Below, in pieces: positions 11,888 to 25,900 of a DNA stretch of 64,000 bases (its first letter is position 1; every line of letters begins with the position of its first letter). This DNA is from Rehmannia glutinosa (taxonomy: Eukaryota > Streptophyta > Magnoliopsida > Lamiales > Orobanchaceae). Under the pieces are notes generated by a model. The model made no database searches. It worked only from the letters and a program-made list of their open reading frames with translations, and was not told where the DNA came from. A program made the position numbers and the translations under genes. Location: NCBI GenBank assembly GCA_016081115.2, contig CM071935.1, positions 26,392,653-26,456,652 on the forward strand. The letters are read 5' to 3'.

Positions 11888-14800
11888 ATGAAGTATCCCA
11901 AAAATCCAAAACTTCAAATGGTGCACACACATTTATTCCAAAGTACAATCACAAGCAAACTGGCCTTGGTTATAAAGGAAAAGGAAAACAGATTGAGTGT
12001 CTTTGAGAGGACACCGAGAAGAAATCGGTCGAGTTCCTCAAAAACTCCAAACAGGAAATACTCTGTAAAGAAGAAACAGAGCTACCAAAAACCCCAGAAG
12101 TTCTATAAAAGAAACACATATGATGGGAATGGTAGAAAGTACCCAAGCCAAGCTGATTGGGATTATGTGAACTTTCAGCAAAGACCTATGGAATATAAGT
12201 CTAAGTGGCAAAGGCCTAGAACTCAGCAAAGGCCACTCCAAAGGTATAAGAGCTTTCATCAGCACACATATGCACCGAGGCACTACACTCAGAGATATCA
12301 CAACTACCCAAAGAAGGCAATTGCTAAAACACATACACAGGCATACAGACAAAAGAGACAGCTGTATGAACCTAGAACCCCCAAGCAATTTGCCAAAATT
12401 AATTATGATTATGGCAATGATAGATGGCAACCCCTTAGAGTAAATCATTTGGCTATAGGTTGGTTGGATCATCTTACAATACTAACCCCTCAGGACCCAG
12501 GCAAGTATGGGTACCTAAAACCCGACTTCCTTGATTGCAGGTTCAAGGAGCCGCTGAGTGCCAAGGAACCTGGTACATGGATAGTGGCTGTTCCAGGCAC
12601 ATGACAGTAACAAGAAAAATCTATCAAAATTCAAGGAAGTCAGAGGTGCAAAAGTCATATTTGGAGGAAATGAAGCTCCAGGAGAAATAAGAGGCATTGG
12701 ATCCATCAAGAAAAATGGATTAGAAATCACAGATGTTGCATATGTTGAAGGACTCAAATTCAATCTGTTAAGTATTAGCCAACTCTGTGACAAAGGTTAC
12801 AATGTTGGATTCAACATGGGTATATGCCAAATCAAGGACACTGAATCCAATGAGGTTGTGTTGCAAGGATACAGATAAAAGAACATGTATGTGGTAGATT
12901 GGTCAACTGCAACACCAAGCACTTGTCTACTAGCAAAGAGCACAGCTGAATCAAGTTGATGTGGCACAAGAAGCTGAGTCACCTGAATTTCAAAACTATT
13001 AACAAACTTGCAAGAAGTAATCTTGTGGAAGGACTTCCAGACTCAAAATATAAGAAGGAAAGTATATGCGATGCATGTCAAAAGGGAAAACAGATCAAAT
13101 CATCATTCAAAGAAAAGACATGTCCATCTTCAACAAGAATATTGCACCTGCTACATATGGATCTATTTGGTCCAGTTGAACCAGCAAGCATAAATGGGAA
13201 GAAATACACCTTGGTGGTAGTAGATGACTACTCAAGATATACGTGGACAATATTCATGTGTAAGAAGAAAGAAACTCTGCGAAACTACCACAAATTGATG
13301 AAAAAGAATCCAAAATGAGAAGAGTCAAACCATTATCAAAATAAGATCGACAGAGGAACCGAGTTTGTCAATAGTATAATCACTCAAGATCTTGTATTGA
13401 AAATGGTATTGGTCATGAATTATCTGCAGACAAGGACTCCACAACAAAATGGAGTTGCGAAAAAGAAGGAACAGAACTCTTAAAGAAGCGGCAAGGACCA
13501 TGTTAGGTGAGCGGGGCTACCTAAAAGATTTTGGGTGAAAGCAATAAACACAACATGCTATACTCAAAATAGATGCATGATAAACAAACAAATGACAAAG
13601 ACTCCTATGAGATTTGGACAGGGGAGAAAGCCAAATGTTGCATATTTTAGAATATTTGGATGTAAATGTTTCATCCATAATAATGGCAAAGATAATTTAA
13701 AGGCTTTTGATGCTAAAGTCGATGAAGGTATCTTCTTGGGATACTCAAATGAAAGCAAAGCCTACTGAGTACTCAACAAGAGGACTATGGTTACGAGAGG
13801 AATCCATTCATGTGGTGTTTGATGAGCCAAATGTAAATGGAGAAGACATTGAAGAGTCAACCGATAAGTTGAATCAACCAACCATGCGAAGAGTCCCTCT
13901 TTGAAGTCAAGTGGAATCATAAACCCGGATGAAGATGAGATAGCCGAGTCTCAAAAACAGTTGGAAAATCTGCGGCTAAGTGATGATGAGAGAGCTAATC
14001 AAAGCAACACAAAAGCAAAGACGATCAATCCAGCTAACTTACTCCAACCTGATGTAAGATGGTTGAGAGACCATCCACTAGAACTAGTCATTGGAGATGT
14101 AAGAGAAGGTGTCAAAACGAGATCCAGAACTCAACAAGAAGCAATGTTCACATGCTTCATCTCACAAATAGAGCCTAAAGATGTGTCACAAGCATTGGAT
14201 GACACACATTGGATTCAAGCTATGCAAGAAGAGCTGAATCAGTTTGAAAGAAATAAAGTATGGGAATTGGTTCAAAGACCCACCCATCAAAATGTTATTG
14301 GCACTAAATGGGTGTTCAGAAACAAGATGAACGAGGAAGGTTCTGTGGTAAGAAACAAAGCAATATTGGTAGCCAAAGGATATTGCCAAGAAGAAGGGAT
14401 AGATTTTGATGAAACATTTGCTCCTATGGCAAGATTGGAAGCCATAAGGATGTTTCTTGCCTATGCAGCTCACAAGAACTTTATTGTATACCAAATGGAT
14501 GTAAAAAGTGCATTTCTCAATGGTTTATTGGAAGAAGAAGTGTAAGTTGAACAACCTCTAGGATTTGAGCAGAAGATTCTTGGAGATAGAGTATACAAAC
14601 TCAAGAAAGCTCTATATGGGTTGAAACAGGCACCTAGAGCATGGTATGATACATTGTCACAATTCTTGACTGGGAACGGATTCACAAAAGGCAAAGTGGA
14701 CAGAACACTCTTCAGAATTCAAGATAGGAAGAGTATACTGCTTGTTCAAATATATGTGGATGATATCATCTTTGGATCCACAAACAAAGAGCTGTGTGAT

Positions 14801-15695
14801 AAATTTTCAAATCTTATGCAAAGCAAATTCGAAATGAGCATGATGGGAGAGCTGACATTCTTCCTTGGACTCCAAGTGAAACAGCTGAAGGATGGAACCT
14901 TCATAAGTCAGACAAAATACACCAGAGATTTAATGAAGAAATTTGGTATGGAAGAGAAGTCTTATGTGAAAATACCAATGAATACATCAGTCAAAATGGA
15001 TATGGATGCGGATGGCAAGCCCGTTGATCAAACAAGATATAGATCACTTATTGGATCATTGCTTTATCTCACAAAGAAAGCGGGCGGACATCACCTTTGC
15101 TGTAGGTGTATGTGCAAGATTTCAATCTGCTCCAAAAGAAAGCCACATGACTGCAGCCAAGAGGATCTTGAGATATTTGAAAGGAAGCCAAGAAGTTGGC
15201 TTATGGTATCCAAAGGAAGGCGGATTCAAGCTAATTGGTTATTCAGACTCGACTATCTTTGGATATAGAGTTGACAGAAAAAAGCACCTCGAGCACATGT
15301 CAAATGCTTGGAAATAGGCTAATTTCTGGTTTAGCAAAAAGCAAAATTCAATAGCCACCTCTCTGGTGACGAATACATAGCTACGGGCAAATTGTTGTGC
15401 CCAAGTCTTATGGATGAGACAAAGAATGAGAGACTATGAAGTTGAAGAAAAGGAAATTCCAATCATGTGTGATAACACAAGTGCAATTGCAATCACCCAA
15501 AATCATGTGTTGCACTCAAGAACAAAGCATATCGATGTCAGATATCACTTCATAAGAGATCATGTTGAAAAGAAAGACATCACCTTGGAATATATTTCAA
15601 CTGATAAGCAGTTGGCTGACATATTCACAAAACCATTATGTGAGTCAAGATTTGAAGAACTCAAGCATGAGTTAGGGTTAATTGAGCTGAGTTGA
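11888..15695 (+). pseudogene. Copia pol: protease, integrase, reverse transcriptase, RNase H; decayed
   Basis: A basic Gln/Tyr-rich linker (11888-12500) leads to the protease, where WYMDSGCSRHMT is readable near 12570-12605 after a frame change, so the D-S-G triad is present. GAG-pre-integrase and integrase follow (12956-13318: WHKKLSHLNF, the CDAC zinc part, MDLFGPVEP). The RT lies at 14180-15060 with QMDVKSAFLNG and the catalytic YVDDIIFGS near 14755. RNase H (15060-15695) holds DNTSAIAI and the terminal KHIDVRYHFIRDHV and DIFTKPL signatures. At least six frameshifts or stops (for example 13318, 13900, 14545, 15268) make it non-functional. The INT-RT order is diagnostic for Ty1/copia. The minus copy at 35168-38760 is a useful guide to the original frame. 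Confidence 0.88.
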
Positions 15696-16250
15696 CACTC
15701 AGAAGACTCAAAGAAAAGAGATGAAACATGAAAAGAGGAAAAAGAGCTAAATTAAGTAATTGACTAAGTGAATCACCGTGTCGATCGAAAATCGGTTGTA
15801 TCGAGTTAGGCACAATGAGTCACTAGGAGAGCAGTGAGAAGAAGGATTGAATCAGCTAAGGAGCAAACTGAGTCATTCATGAGCAAAGTAACAAAAACGC
15901 AGTCGTTTTTACTAAGCGGGAATGTTTTTAAGAATGACGTCAGCACAATTATGACGTGTACAGGCAAAAGTTGCACACCAAGCTTATGATTGGATATAAA
16001 TGATGTTGCATTAAATGCGAGAAATTAAATGTAAATCGGCGTGCAAGATCCAAGCCGTTGATTTTTATCAAATTTCAAAAACCACCCGCACGTCCTTTCA
16101 TGAACCATACTTAAACCATTTTCGTCCGTTTCTCTCTCACTTTACCAAAATCTGTTCATCTCTCTCGAAAGCAAAAGCAATTTTTTTTCTCTCAAAACCC
16201 TATCAATCCTCAGTTCAGTTTTCAAGTTTCGTTCGGTAAAACATCTCGAA
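15696..16250 (+). other. Spacer between pol and env-like ORF
   Basis: 555 bp with no coding match. The same spacer occurs in inverted form at 34607-35167 and shares strings such as ATTTAATGCG and the CTCTCTCGAAAG-type leader. It is the intergenic region from which the third ORF is probably expressed, by an unknown mechanism. Confidence 0.6.
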
Positions 16251-19200
16251 ATGGCCTCTACTCATGATTTTGTCAAGCTAGGAAAGCAAATCCACACCGG
16301 GTCTACTGTGGATTTTGATGGTATGGTAAAACAGGGGTCCGACGACACCCTAGTGAAGAAGATTGCTGAGAAATTGGAAACGTCTGGGCTAAAACCGTTT
16401 CTAACGTTGGAGTTTCCGATGACCTATGTGGAAGAGGTCGCTCAGTTCTACGTGAACGCTGAAGTTCACGATGAGGGCATCAAGTCCTCTGTTCATGGAA
16501 AGATGTTCACCATCACTGCCAAGGATTTGGCTGAACACTGCTTGTTGCCGGCGGAAGGAGTGTCGGAGATTCATGAAGCTGAGGTCGACCTGACTGCTGC
16601 TTGGAAGGAAGTAGCCAAGTCCGACTATGCTGCAAAAGTGGTTTACACAGCTAACAAGAGGCTGCTGAAAGAGGACTACCACAAATTGCTGGACATCGTT
16701 GCCAAATGCATAGACATCAAATTTGGCAGCTTTGACCAGCTGTCTAAAGCTAAGCTGATCGTAATGGCTGCGATCCTTGAAGAAAAGAAGGTGAATTGGG
16801 CTGAGTTTGTCTACAGCAGGCTCTGCCAGAATGTTGGGAACAAATCCTTCAAGGAGGATGGAACGTTTGGAGGTTCCCTAGGATACGGCCTGGTGATTGG
16901 CAGGCTGATGGAAGTAAAAGGAGTCCCTCTTCGACATGGAAAGGCGTTCCATGTGAACAAGAGGATGTTTCGATCAAACCTCTCTGGCGCACAGAAGAGA
17001 GCATACGCCAGGAGGGCTGATACGAGCGAGGGGGAATCAGCTGACCCTGAAGATACAACTGTCTCCTCTCCTCCAAAGAAAAAGGTTGTCCCTGCAGTTG
17101 CCAAAAAGATCACGCTGCCCCCTGCGAAAAAAAAATTTGCTCCGCCCCTGCGCAATGGTGAGTCACCGCCCCCGCAGCCGTGTCTCTGCCCCTGCGGCCC
17201 GCAATGGAGAAGGAACCATTAATCCCTTCTCCGGTGATCAAGAAGAAGAGGACTCGCCACAACAAGGAAGGCAAAATGCCTCTAAGACATCTGCGAAGGC
17301 ATTCACCTTGATGAACCGAGAGAGGTGGAGCGGATATCCCTTTGGTAAAAACAAAGAGAAGAAGAAGACTTTCCAAGCTCTCCGAGATTGAGAAGACAAA
17401 CAGTCTGTCACTCCGTGGAGAAGATACCCGAGACGCTAGAGAAGTAGGGTCTCCGAAGTGATCGATGAAACGGCCAAGTCTGGAGGCCGATCAGCGAGAA
17501 AAGCAAGTCGAGACCCAGTAGAGACGAACAACGAGAACAAGGAATGGCCGAGACAACCGAATCACCTGTTGGATGTGGGTTGTGTCTCCGCTTTAATGCA
17601 GAGCTACCGAGGGTGTCGGCGGCGGGGCTACCCCTAATCCCTGGAAACGAGGGCCAGCAAGAGAATGATGAAGACGATGTAATCGTGTACTCTCCATTGC
17701 ATCCAGACATCCAAAATCGTCTACGAGAGTGGAGAAAATGGAAGCTGAGTCTATCCAGAGTGCAGTTTGAAAGTCCAAAGTTCATTGCTGAGGAAGAAGA
17801 ACTATTCAGGTTTCTTGAGGTGGACACAGTGTTGCAAGCCCTTGACGAGGATAATTGCATCAATATACTGCAGATTCGAAAAGAAAATGAATGGGCTAGA
17901 GCAGTTGAGGACGCAGAGGCACGTGAGAAGGCCAGCATCTGCCCTCTCACTGGCACCACCGATCATACACACCCTCACCTTAACGTCCTCTCAGAGAGTG
18001 ATGAGGATCTGGACCCTGTTGCTGCCACAGAAGAATTGCAAATGTAGCAAGCAATGCAAGAATCCAGAATCCTTCATGAGCAAAGAATGATGGAGGGACC
18101 AGGAGAGTCCTCCAAATCACAAACCGGAGATAGACCCAATGGGAGTGGTGCGGATATTGCCATCAAGTTGTTCTTTGCCACCACTTCCCACTCATTCGAG
18201 AGGAAGGTGTTAAGGAACTGGTGATGAAACCGGGATTGTGGGGAGCCCGAGCCAACCCCTAATGAAGGTGTCTCACCACCGCCCCAACGATCGAATACTC
18301 GGTGGGAACAACCGGGAGTCCGGAGACGAGTGACCCCATTCCAAGTCACTCACCGGTGTGCCACCGGGGGAAAACTCCTCCATTGCGGCAAGGTCGGAGG
18401 ATGTTGCGGTGGCTCCACAATGCATCTCGGAGCGAAGTGGAGAAGTAACAACAATCAATACACAGCAAGTTGTCAGATGACGAGGCTCGAGGCGAGTTGT
18501 GTGTTCACTCGGTGAAATGCAAGCGCTCTGCAGCTAATGACGCTCTTGATGCGATCGAGGCACGGGAAGGAACGCCGGGAGTTAACACTGGGCGATGAAA
18601 GTGCAATCCATGGAGTTGAGACTCAAATGGATGCCACCTCGAAGACCCCAAGACAAATGACATTGTCGAAAGGGATGTCCAAGGCCTCGTTGCAGCTTGA
18701 GATCTGCGGGAGGTAATGAAGGCCAACGGGAGGTTGAGACTTCCTTGGGTAGAGAAACGAAGCACAACATCCCTCCCGCTATCATTGATCCATCGAAAAA
18801 AGGAGATAAGTGCTCTTCACGATTCCCGGATAATCGATGTAACCTTTCTCGGGATCGGAAGGACACGATGAAGGCCGAGTCATCCCCTGTGACTGATCCC
18901 AAAGACTCAGCTGAGGATGTTCCAACCACAAGTAAGTCTGACCTCAAGACTACTCGCCAAACATTCAACCTTGATGATGAGCCACCCATGGAAATCTTAT
19001 CATCGTCCGATGACGCTCGACGATAAGGCCGAGAACCATCAACTCATTTGGAAAAACCAGCTAAGAACGACGAAGTTGTTGAGACAAATGAGGCTCGCAA
19101 GTCGGGTCGACTTCAATGCACTGACCGAAAAAACAGTCCACTACGCAGCTCCCAAGTGCAGCAGGTTCGACTCCACAAGGGACTTCACGAGCACCAATTA

Positions 19201-19273
19201 TCATTGAACAGATTCCAGTTGCCCGTGATGATCCTTTCGTAGAATCATTTCCCTTCTCTCTGGAGGTACCTGA
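16251..19273 (+). pseudogene. SIRE env-like third ORF, first part (split by gypsy insertion)
   Basis: The ATG at 16251 opens a 323-residue ORF starting MASTHDFVKLGKQIHTG. Residues about 40-250 form a conserved domain (FLTLEFPMTYVEEVAQFY, then TAKDLAEHCLLP, then LGYGLVIGRLMEVKG) like the 'putative plant transposon protein' domain found in so-called envelope-like proteins of SIRE/Maximus elements. A Lys/Pro/Ala-rich linker follows (about residues 270-310) and then acidic, Ser-rich sequence in shifted frames up to the insertion. I see no signal peptide or membrane segment in this part, so an envelope function is only historical naming. Frameshifts occur near 17150, 17400, 18050 and 19020. The frame reads straight across the gypsy element into 28804 once one copy of the 5-bp duplication is discounted. 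Confidence 0.78.
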
Positions 19274-19744
19274 TGTCATAATCCAAAACTTTTGATTTTA
19301 ATTATTGGGGTTAATAATTCATAAGCATAACTACATACATTTTGATATTTCATACACTAGATCACAAGTGAATTCCTGAAATATAGGTCTTATCATAATT
19401 ATGTTAGCTATTAATATATAATATCGCTCGGTTACACGTGGCAAAACTTAGAAATTTTGGTGGTATCGATCTGTGCATTTAAATAGTGTAATATGTGAAT
19501 AAAGTAAGTAAAACGATTAATACATATCAAAGAATCGGATATTATGCATAGCTAGTATAAATATACTCAAATGGGTATTTAATATTATTTAATATATGTA
19601 ATATAAATAATTATACATATAACTTAAGGTAACACATCTAACTAATACAATAATAGATATATAAAGAATTGGGTAGGTCATCACGTCATGAGAAAAGTAG
19701 GAATAATATATTATATATTCAATTAAGTAATAGGTGTTAATATA

Positions 19745-19784
<40 letters not shown>

Positions 19785-21689
19785 AGATAAGTATGGTAGA
19801 TGACTTAATTGGTAAGGATATACACATATATGTGTAGGTTGGCTGTTCAACCGCCTCAACTTATCTAAGATAAAGGCTATATTATATATATGTATCTATA
19901 CACAAATCAACACAGACGTGCGCTTGGAAAGGAGAAAGAACAACTTCACTTATTCAACTAATTAAAATCTGTAAGTTCCATATCCGGCATATACTCTTTT
20001 ATTTATTTTGTCAGATTTAGTTGGACTCTCAAATTCTAGTTGTGTATATATATGGAATTGCTAAAACTTTCAAGCGTATTTCTCCCAAGCTAGCACATAA
20101 CTGTAATTGATAAATGAGTTAAAATCGGTAAATATTTTAAACAATTAACACATGATGGCGACGTTTAATTAAAAAATTAGAGGTGGGTTAGTATATGAGT
20201 AATCATATGGTGAGTTGTTTACAAGTTATCTTTGACAAATTTGATAATCAGGTGTAAAATTATCTAACAGTCAAAATTGGTTTTACTTGTAAATTAAGAG
20301 TATGTGATGTATTGATAATGAATTTATAAGACCCAATTTTATATCCTGGTTTTATAAAATAGAAATGATGTTTGGGTAACTACAATTCATTGAAATTATT
20401 TTTCTAGGTACTGATTAGGAAATTGAGATAAATATATTAATAAAACAAAATAATAATTTTAATTCTCTTGCTTGTACAAGATATAAATAGTATACATATG
20501 GCTTCATGAAGATGTATGATTTCAAATTTGGTTATACGTTTTGATATGCTAATAGGTCAAAAATCCTAATAAAGGAGCGCATAAAGCCGATTAGGCAAAA
20601 ACATCGGAATAAGGACACCACTTGTGAGTATAATCTTCTAGCTTGTTATTTGACTTGTGTGATTATATGATTAGCGTGTTGGAATGAATTATTTACTTAT
20701 TTGGCTACAGTGATTAGTAGCTTATCGTGCTCTAACGTGAATTGCATGATTCTCTATGGTGATATTGTGATGAAATTGAGATATATGATCTCTATGTGAT
20801 GAGATGGATACAAAATTGAGATATATGATCTCTATGTGATAACATTGAAATGGAATTGAGATATGTGATCTCGAATGATGTTATGGATATGGAAATGGGA
20901 TATGCGATCTCTACTGATGTTATTGATACGGAAAGGAAATATGTGATTACAGAAATGCATTCATCAGAGATTAATGGATTCTGTTATGGCCACTAATGAC
21001 CTTGAATCACAAAATTACAGTCATCCAGAATTTCTGGATTACAGAGTACCGTACGGCCACCTCGAGTTCACTGAACTCTACGTGAAATAAAGAATTACAG
21101 AGTGTCATGGCCAACTTCGTGATCACGATTTATTCTTGGTATTAGCTGGCCCATAACAGTAAAAAGAATATGACCAAGCACGTGCATTTATGTGTTCAGG
21201 AATGATACGAACAAATAGTATGAAATGGTTGTAATAATGTGCTTGTGTGATGTTAAATAACTTGTTATTAGATTATACTTGCTGAGCTTGCAACTCACCA
21301 AATGCAATGTTGCCAATTTTTAGTTGTTGTAGACAAAAGTTGATCCGTGGTGTGTGACGGAAGTTAAAGCATGGATCAAAGGTCGGCTGGCTGGATTCCC
21401 ATCCTTCTACCTCAGCTCTTCATTTGCATTTCATATAGGAAGTCTGTTTTGATCTGTATATATAAGGGCACGGTCGTTAATGCTATGTAAAATGGATAAA
21501 TGAACATGTGTGAATAAGTGTTGCTAACTCGTTAATCGTTTTGAGTAAATGCTTCCGCTTGTATAAAAAAAAAGAAGAGGGTTATAGCTGATGATTAACG
21601 TATTAATCTTATGTGCGTTGCAGCTGTGCTGCCTATGAACTTTAGTTTTCTACTATATAAGTACGTGTTACAAGGGTAAGGGTGTTACA
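19274..21689 (+). repeat. Gypsy 1 5' LTR
   Basis: Starts TGTCATAATCCAAAAC and ends AAGGGTGTTACA; 2416 bp. It contains a long (TA)n run (about 19749-19782, longer than in the 3' LTR), a candidate TATA box TATAAATAG (20482-20490) and degenerate repeats of about 45 bp built on TTGAGATATATGATCTC (20770-20935). Confidence 0.95.
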
Positions 21690-21697
21690 ATTTAGTT

Positions 21698-21709
21698 TGG
21701 TATCAGAGC
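21698..21709 (+). other. Gypsy 1 primer binding site
   Basis: TGGTATCAGAGC, eight bases past the LTR end, matches the 3' end of initiator tRNA-Met. Confidence 0.93.
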
Positions 21710-21736
21710 CCGGGTAGGGATTCTGTAGACCATGGC

Positions 21737-22950
21737 ATGACATGTGCATTATCATTAAATGTTATACGAAAGTTACAATTTCTATCATATTATAGGCAAA
21801 GGGTTGTGAGTCAAGAAGCACATGTACAAAATGATGAGCAAAGTGTTCACGGAGGGGAAGGAGCAGCCGAGCCAGAGTCACACTCATCTCATTCACCTAT
21901 GCATCATGTGCATGGAATACCTGCTCATTTTGGGTATCCACCTTATCCATTGGTAAATCCCCTTGAACCACGCGAACGAAAGTATGATAAACTTAGAAAA
22001 ATGGGAGCTGTGGATTTTGTGGGTACTACTGATCCAGCAGAAGCAAAAACATGGCTGAAACGAACCGAAAGGGTTCTGAATTTGATGAAATGTACTCCTG
22101 AAGAAAAGTTTGATTATGCAGTATCACTCCTTCAGGGAAATGTGTATGATTGGTGGGAGACTATACCTCATAGTACTGTTCAACCACCTGTATTGACATG
22201 GGATGATTTTCTAAGAGAATTTCATGATACATACTTGCCAGAAGTTTACAGAGATCAGAAAGAAAAGGAGTTTCTTGAACTTAAACAGGGAAATCGACCA
22301 GTTGTCGAGTATGAAGTGTTGTTTAATCAGCTTTCTCATTATGCCCCACATATAATAGCCACGGAAAATAAGAAATGTACTAGATTTGAATCTGGACTCT
22401 GGTTTGCTATTCGAAATCGTATTACACCCACAGATATGGAGTCTTATAGTAAGCTGAAAGTTGCAGTAATACGTGTTTAGAAATTGGAAGCTGAATCAAA
22501 ACAAAACTTTCAGTATAATAAGAAGAGGCAGGGTGACGAAACTGGAGGATTTAGAAATAGAAAGGAATTTATTGTGCCTGCTCAGAAGAGCTTTCCGAGC
22601 AATTCAAAAAGTTGTAGTTTTAGGGGTGCAACATCAACCAGTAAGAGTGTTGGTTCTACACCATCAGTTCCCACATGTGCACATTGTGGTAAGAATCATT
22701 ATGGAGAATGTAGATTGCTTACAGGAAAATGTTTTCGATGTGGTGAACCTGGACATATAGCAAGGAATTGCACAAAACCACGCGAAGAACCCACAGTTGA
22801 GCAAACTAGGTTTAGTGGTTTCAATCCTAATAGAGGTAGAGGTCGAGGAAGATTCGGTACAGGAAGGGGCACTAGTGCAGAAGAAAGTCAAGCGAGCAGA
22901 CAACAAGGTCTATCTCGAGTTTTTGCCATGACACATGAAGAAGCTAAAGC
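21737..22950 (+). pseudogene. Gypsy 1 gag with zinc knuckles
   Basis: ATG 21737 opens an ORF whose capsid domain includes MGAVDFVGTTDPAEAKTW and YDWWETIPHS, the usual retrotransposon gag fold. An in-frame TAG at 22478-22480 interrupts it; the same frame continues beyond. The nucleocapsid has a CAHC...HYGEC half followed by CFRCGEPGHIARNC, a canonical C-X2-C-X4-H-X4-C knuckle (about 22728-22770), then an Arg/Gly-rich stretch. The double-knuckle pattern is common in Tekay/Del chromoviruses. It would package genomic RNA in virus-like particles if the stop were suppressed or absent. Confidence 0.87.
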
Positions 22951-25900
22951 TGCACCAACCGTAGTTACCGGTAATCTCTCAATCTCTAATACAAATACTT
23001 ATGTTTTATTTGATCCAGGAGCTACACATTCATTCGTTTCACAATCATTTGCATCACAATTGAGTAATAAACCGGAAATATTAGGCTATGATTTACTGGT
23101 TCGAACTCCAGTAGGGAATGTAGTTATTGTAAATATTGTATATCGTGATTGCAAAATTTTGATCGGCAAATCAGAATTGAGTGCTAGTTTATTTGTTATG
23201 CCCTTAAGAGATTTTGATGTGATTTTGGGTATAGATTGGTTAACCGAGCACCATGCTAAACTGGATTGTTTTACCAAAGAGATAGCGTTAGAGCTTCCTG
23301 ATCAGACGCAGATTGTATTTAAAGGGGAAAGAGAAATTTTGCCTACATGTATAATATCTGCATCTACAGCTTTCAAAATGATTAAGAAAGGTTGTGAATG
23401 TTACCTAGCCCACGTAATAGACACACGTTTATGTGGTTTGAAACTTGAAGACACTCCAGTGGTTAGAGAGTATCCCGATGTGTTTCCAGATGATTTACCC
23501 GGATTACCTCCAGATAGAGATATAGAGTTCACCATCAAACTACAACCTGGTACAACGACAATCTCTATTCCTCCTTATCGAATGGCACCTGTTGAACTAC
23601 AAGAATTAAAGACGCAGTTGCATAAATTACTGGATAAAGGGTACATTAGACCAAGTGTTTCGTCATGGGGTGCACCTGTGTTGTTTGTTAAAAAGAAAGA
23701 TGGTACATTGAGATTGTGTATAGATTATCGACAATTGAATCTAGTGACAGTGAAGAATAAATATCCATTGCCTAGAATAGATGATTTATTTGATCAGTTG
23801 CAAGGTGCTAGAGTTTTCTCAAAGATTGATTTGAGATCGGGATATCACCAGTTGAAGATTGCAGAGACTGACATTTCAAAAACAGCGTTCCGGACTAGGT
23901 ATGGCCATTACGAGTTTTTGGTAATGCCTTTTGGACTGACTAATGCACCCGTTGTATTCATGGCATTGATGAATCACGTGTTTAGACCCTACCTAGATAA
24001 ATTTGTTATTGTCTTCATTGATGATATCTTGGTATATTCTAAATTTGCTGAGGAACACGAACAACATTTGTGAATTGTGTTGCAAACCTTGCGAGAGAAA
24101 CAGTTGTATGCAAAACTTAGTAAATGCGAATTTTGGTTAGATCAAGTAATTTTTTTTGGGACACGTTGTTTCTGGTGATGGGATTAAAGTTGATCCACAG
24201 AAAATCGAAGCAGTGATCAAGTGGGAAAACCCAAAAAGTGTTACAGAAGTTCGTAGTTTTCTAGGTTTAGCTGGATACTATCGACGATTTGTTGAGAATT
24301 TTTCGCTTATTGCAACTCCACTGACAAAATTACTACGAAAAGATGTTCCTTTCAAATGGACAGATGGTTGCCAAAAGAGTTTCAAAGAATTGAAGAAGAG
24401 GCTTACCACTGCCCCAGTCTTGACTATTCCTTCAGGTACCGATGGATTCGTTGTTTATAGTGATGCTTCTTACCAAGGTTTAGGATGTGTCTTAATGCAA
24501 CACGGTAAGGTTATTGCTTATGCGTCTAGACAACTTAAACCATACCAGATGTCTTATCCTACTCACGACCTTGAGCTAGCTGCGGTTGTTTTCGCATTAA
24601 AGATATGGAGACATTACCTATATGGTGCCACATTTCAAATTTTCACTGATCATAAAAGCTTGAAACACTTATTAAGTCAGAAAAAGTTGAACATGCGTCA
24701 AAGAAGATGGCTTGAATTGCTTAAGGATTATGATTGCACTATTGAATATCATCCGGGGAAAACTAATATTGTTGCCGATGCTTTGAGCCGAAAATCTTAT
24801 GGTACTGTTTCTTATCTCTCAGTGCATTCTTTGCCGTATCTGCTAGATATGAGGAAGATGAATGTTGAATTGAATGTAAGTGACATGGGTGTTTTATGTG
24901 CTTCACTTGGTGTTCGTCCTGTGATGATTGAAAGAATTAAACAAGCACAATTTCGTGATAATAAACTGACCAGTACTGCAGAAAAAGTGAAACAAGGAAA
25001 TAGTACATCATTTGTTCTGAATAGAGATGGTAGTTTGACGATTAATAATCGACTTTGTGTCCCTGATGTTGATGGCTTAAGGCATGAGATTGGAAGAAGC
25101 TCATACTGCACCATATGCCATGCACCCCGGTAGTACAAAAATGTATCAGACCTTAAAAAGCCATTATTGGTGACCCAGAATGAAGAAATATGTAGCCGAG
25201 TATGTTTCAAAATGCTTAACTTGCCAGCAGATTAAAGCGGAACATCAGGCACCAATAGGTAAACTGCATCCATTGACTATTCCTGTTTGGAAGTGGGAGC
25301 GTATTAGTATGGATTTCCTTTATGGTCTGCCGATGACACCAAGGAAAAATGACGCAATTTGGTTTATTGTGGACCGACTAAAAAGTCAACTCACTTTTTA
25401 CCATTCAGATGGGGTTCTACCCTGGAAAATCTGGCAAAACGATATGTAAATGAGATTGTTAGACTACATGGTGTACCCTTGTCTATTGTTTCAGATCGCG
25501 ATCCTCGTTTTTATGTCGAGATTTTGGAGTAGCTTACAGCAAGCATTAGGTACTAAATTACATTTTAGTACATCGTTTCATCCGCAGACTGATGGGCAAT
25601 CAGAGAGGAATATTCAGGCTCTAGAAGATATGCTTCGTGAATGTGTTCTCGAAATTAAAGGTTGTTGGGATAAATACATTGCATTGATGGAATTCACATA
25701 CAATAATCAACATCATAGCAGTATTGGTATGGCACCTTATGAAGCCTTATATGGTAGGAAATGCAGGAGTCCAGTATGTTGGGATGAAGAGGGAATACGA
25801 TTACTGGAAGGTCTAGATCTGATTCAAGATACAATTGAAAAAGTGAAAATAGTTAAAAGTCGATTAAAAGCAGCTCAAGATAGGCAAAAGAGTCATATTG

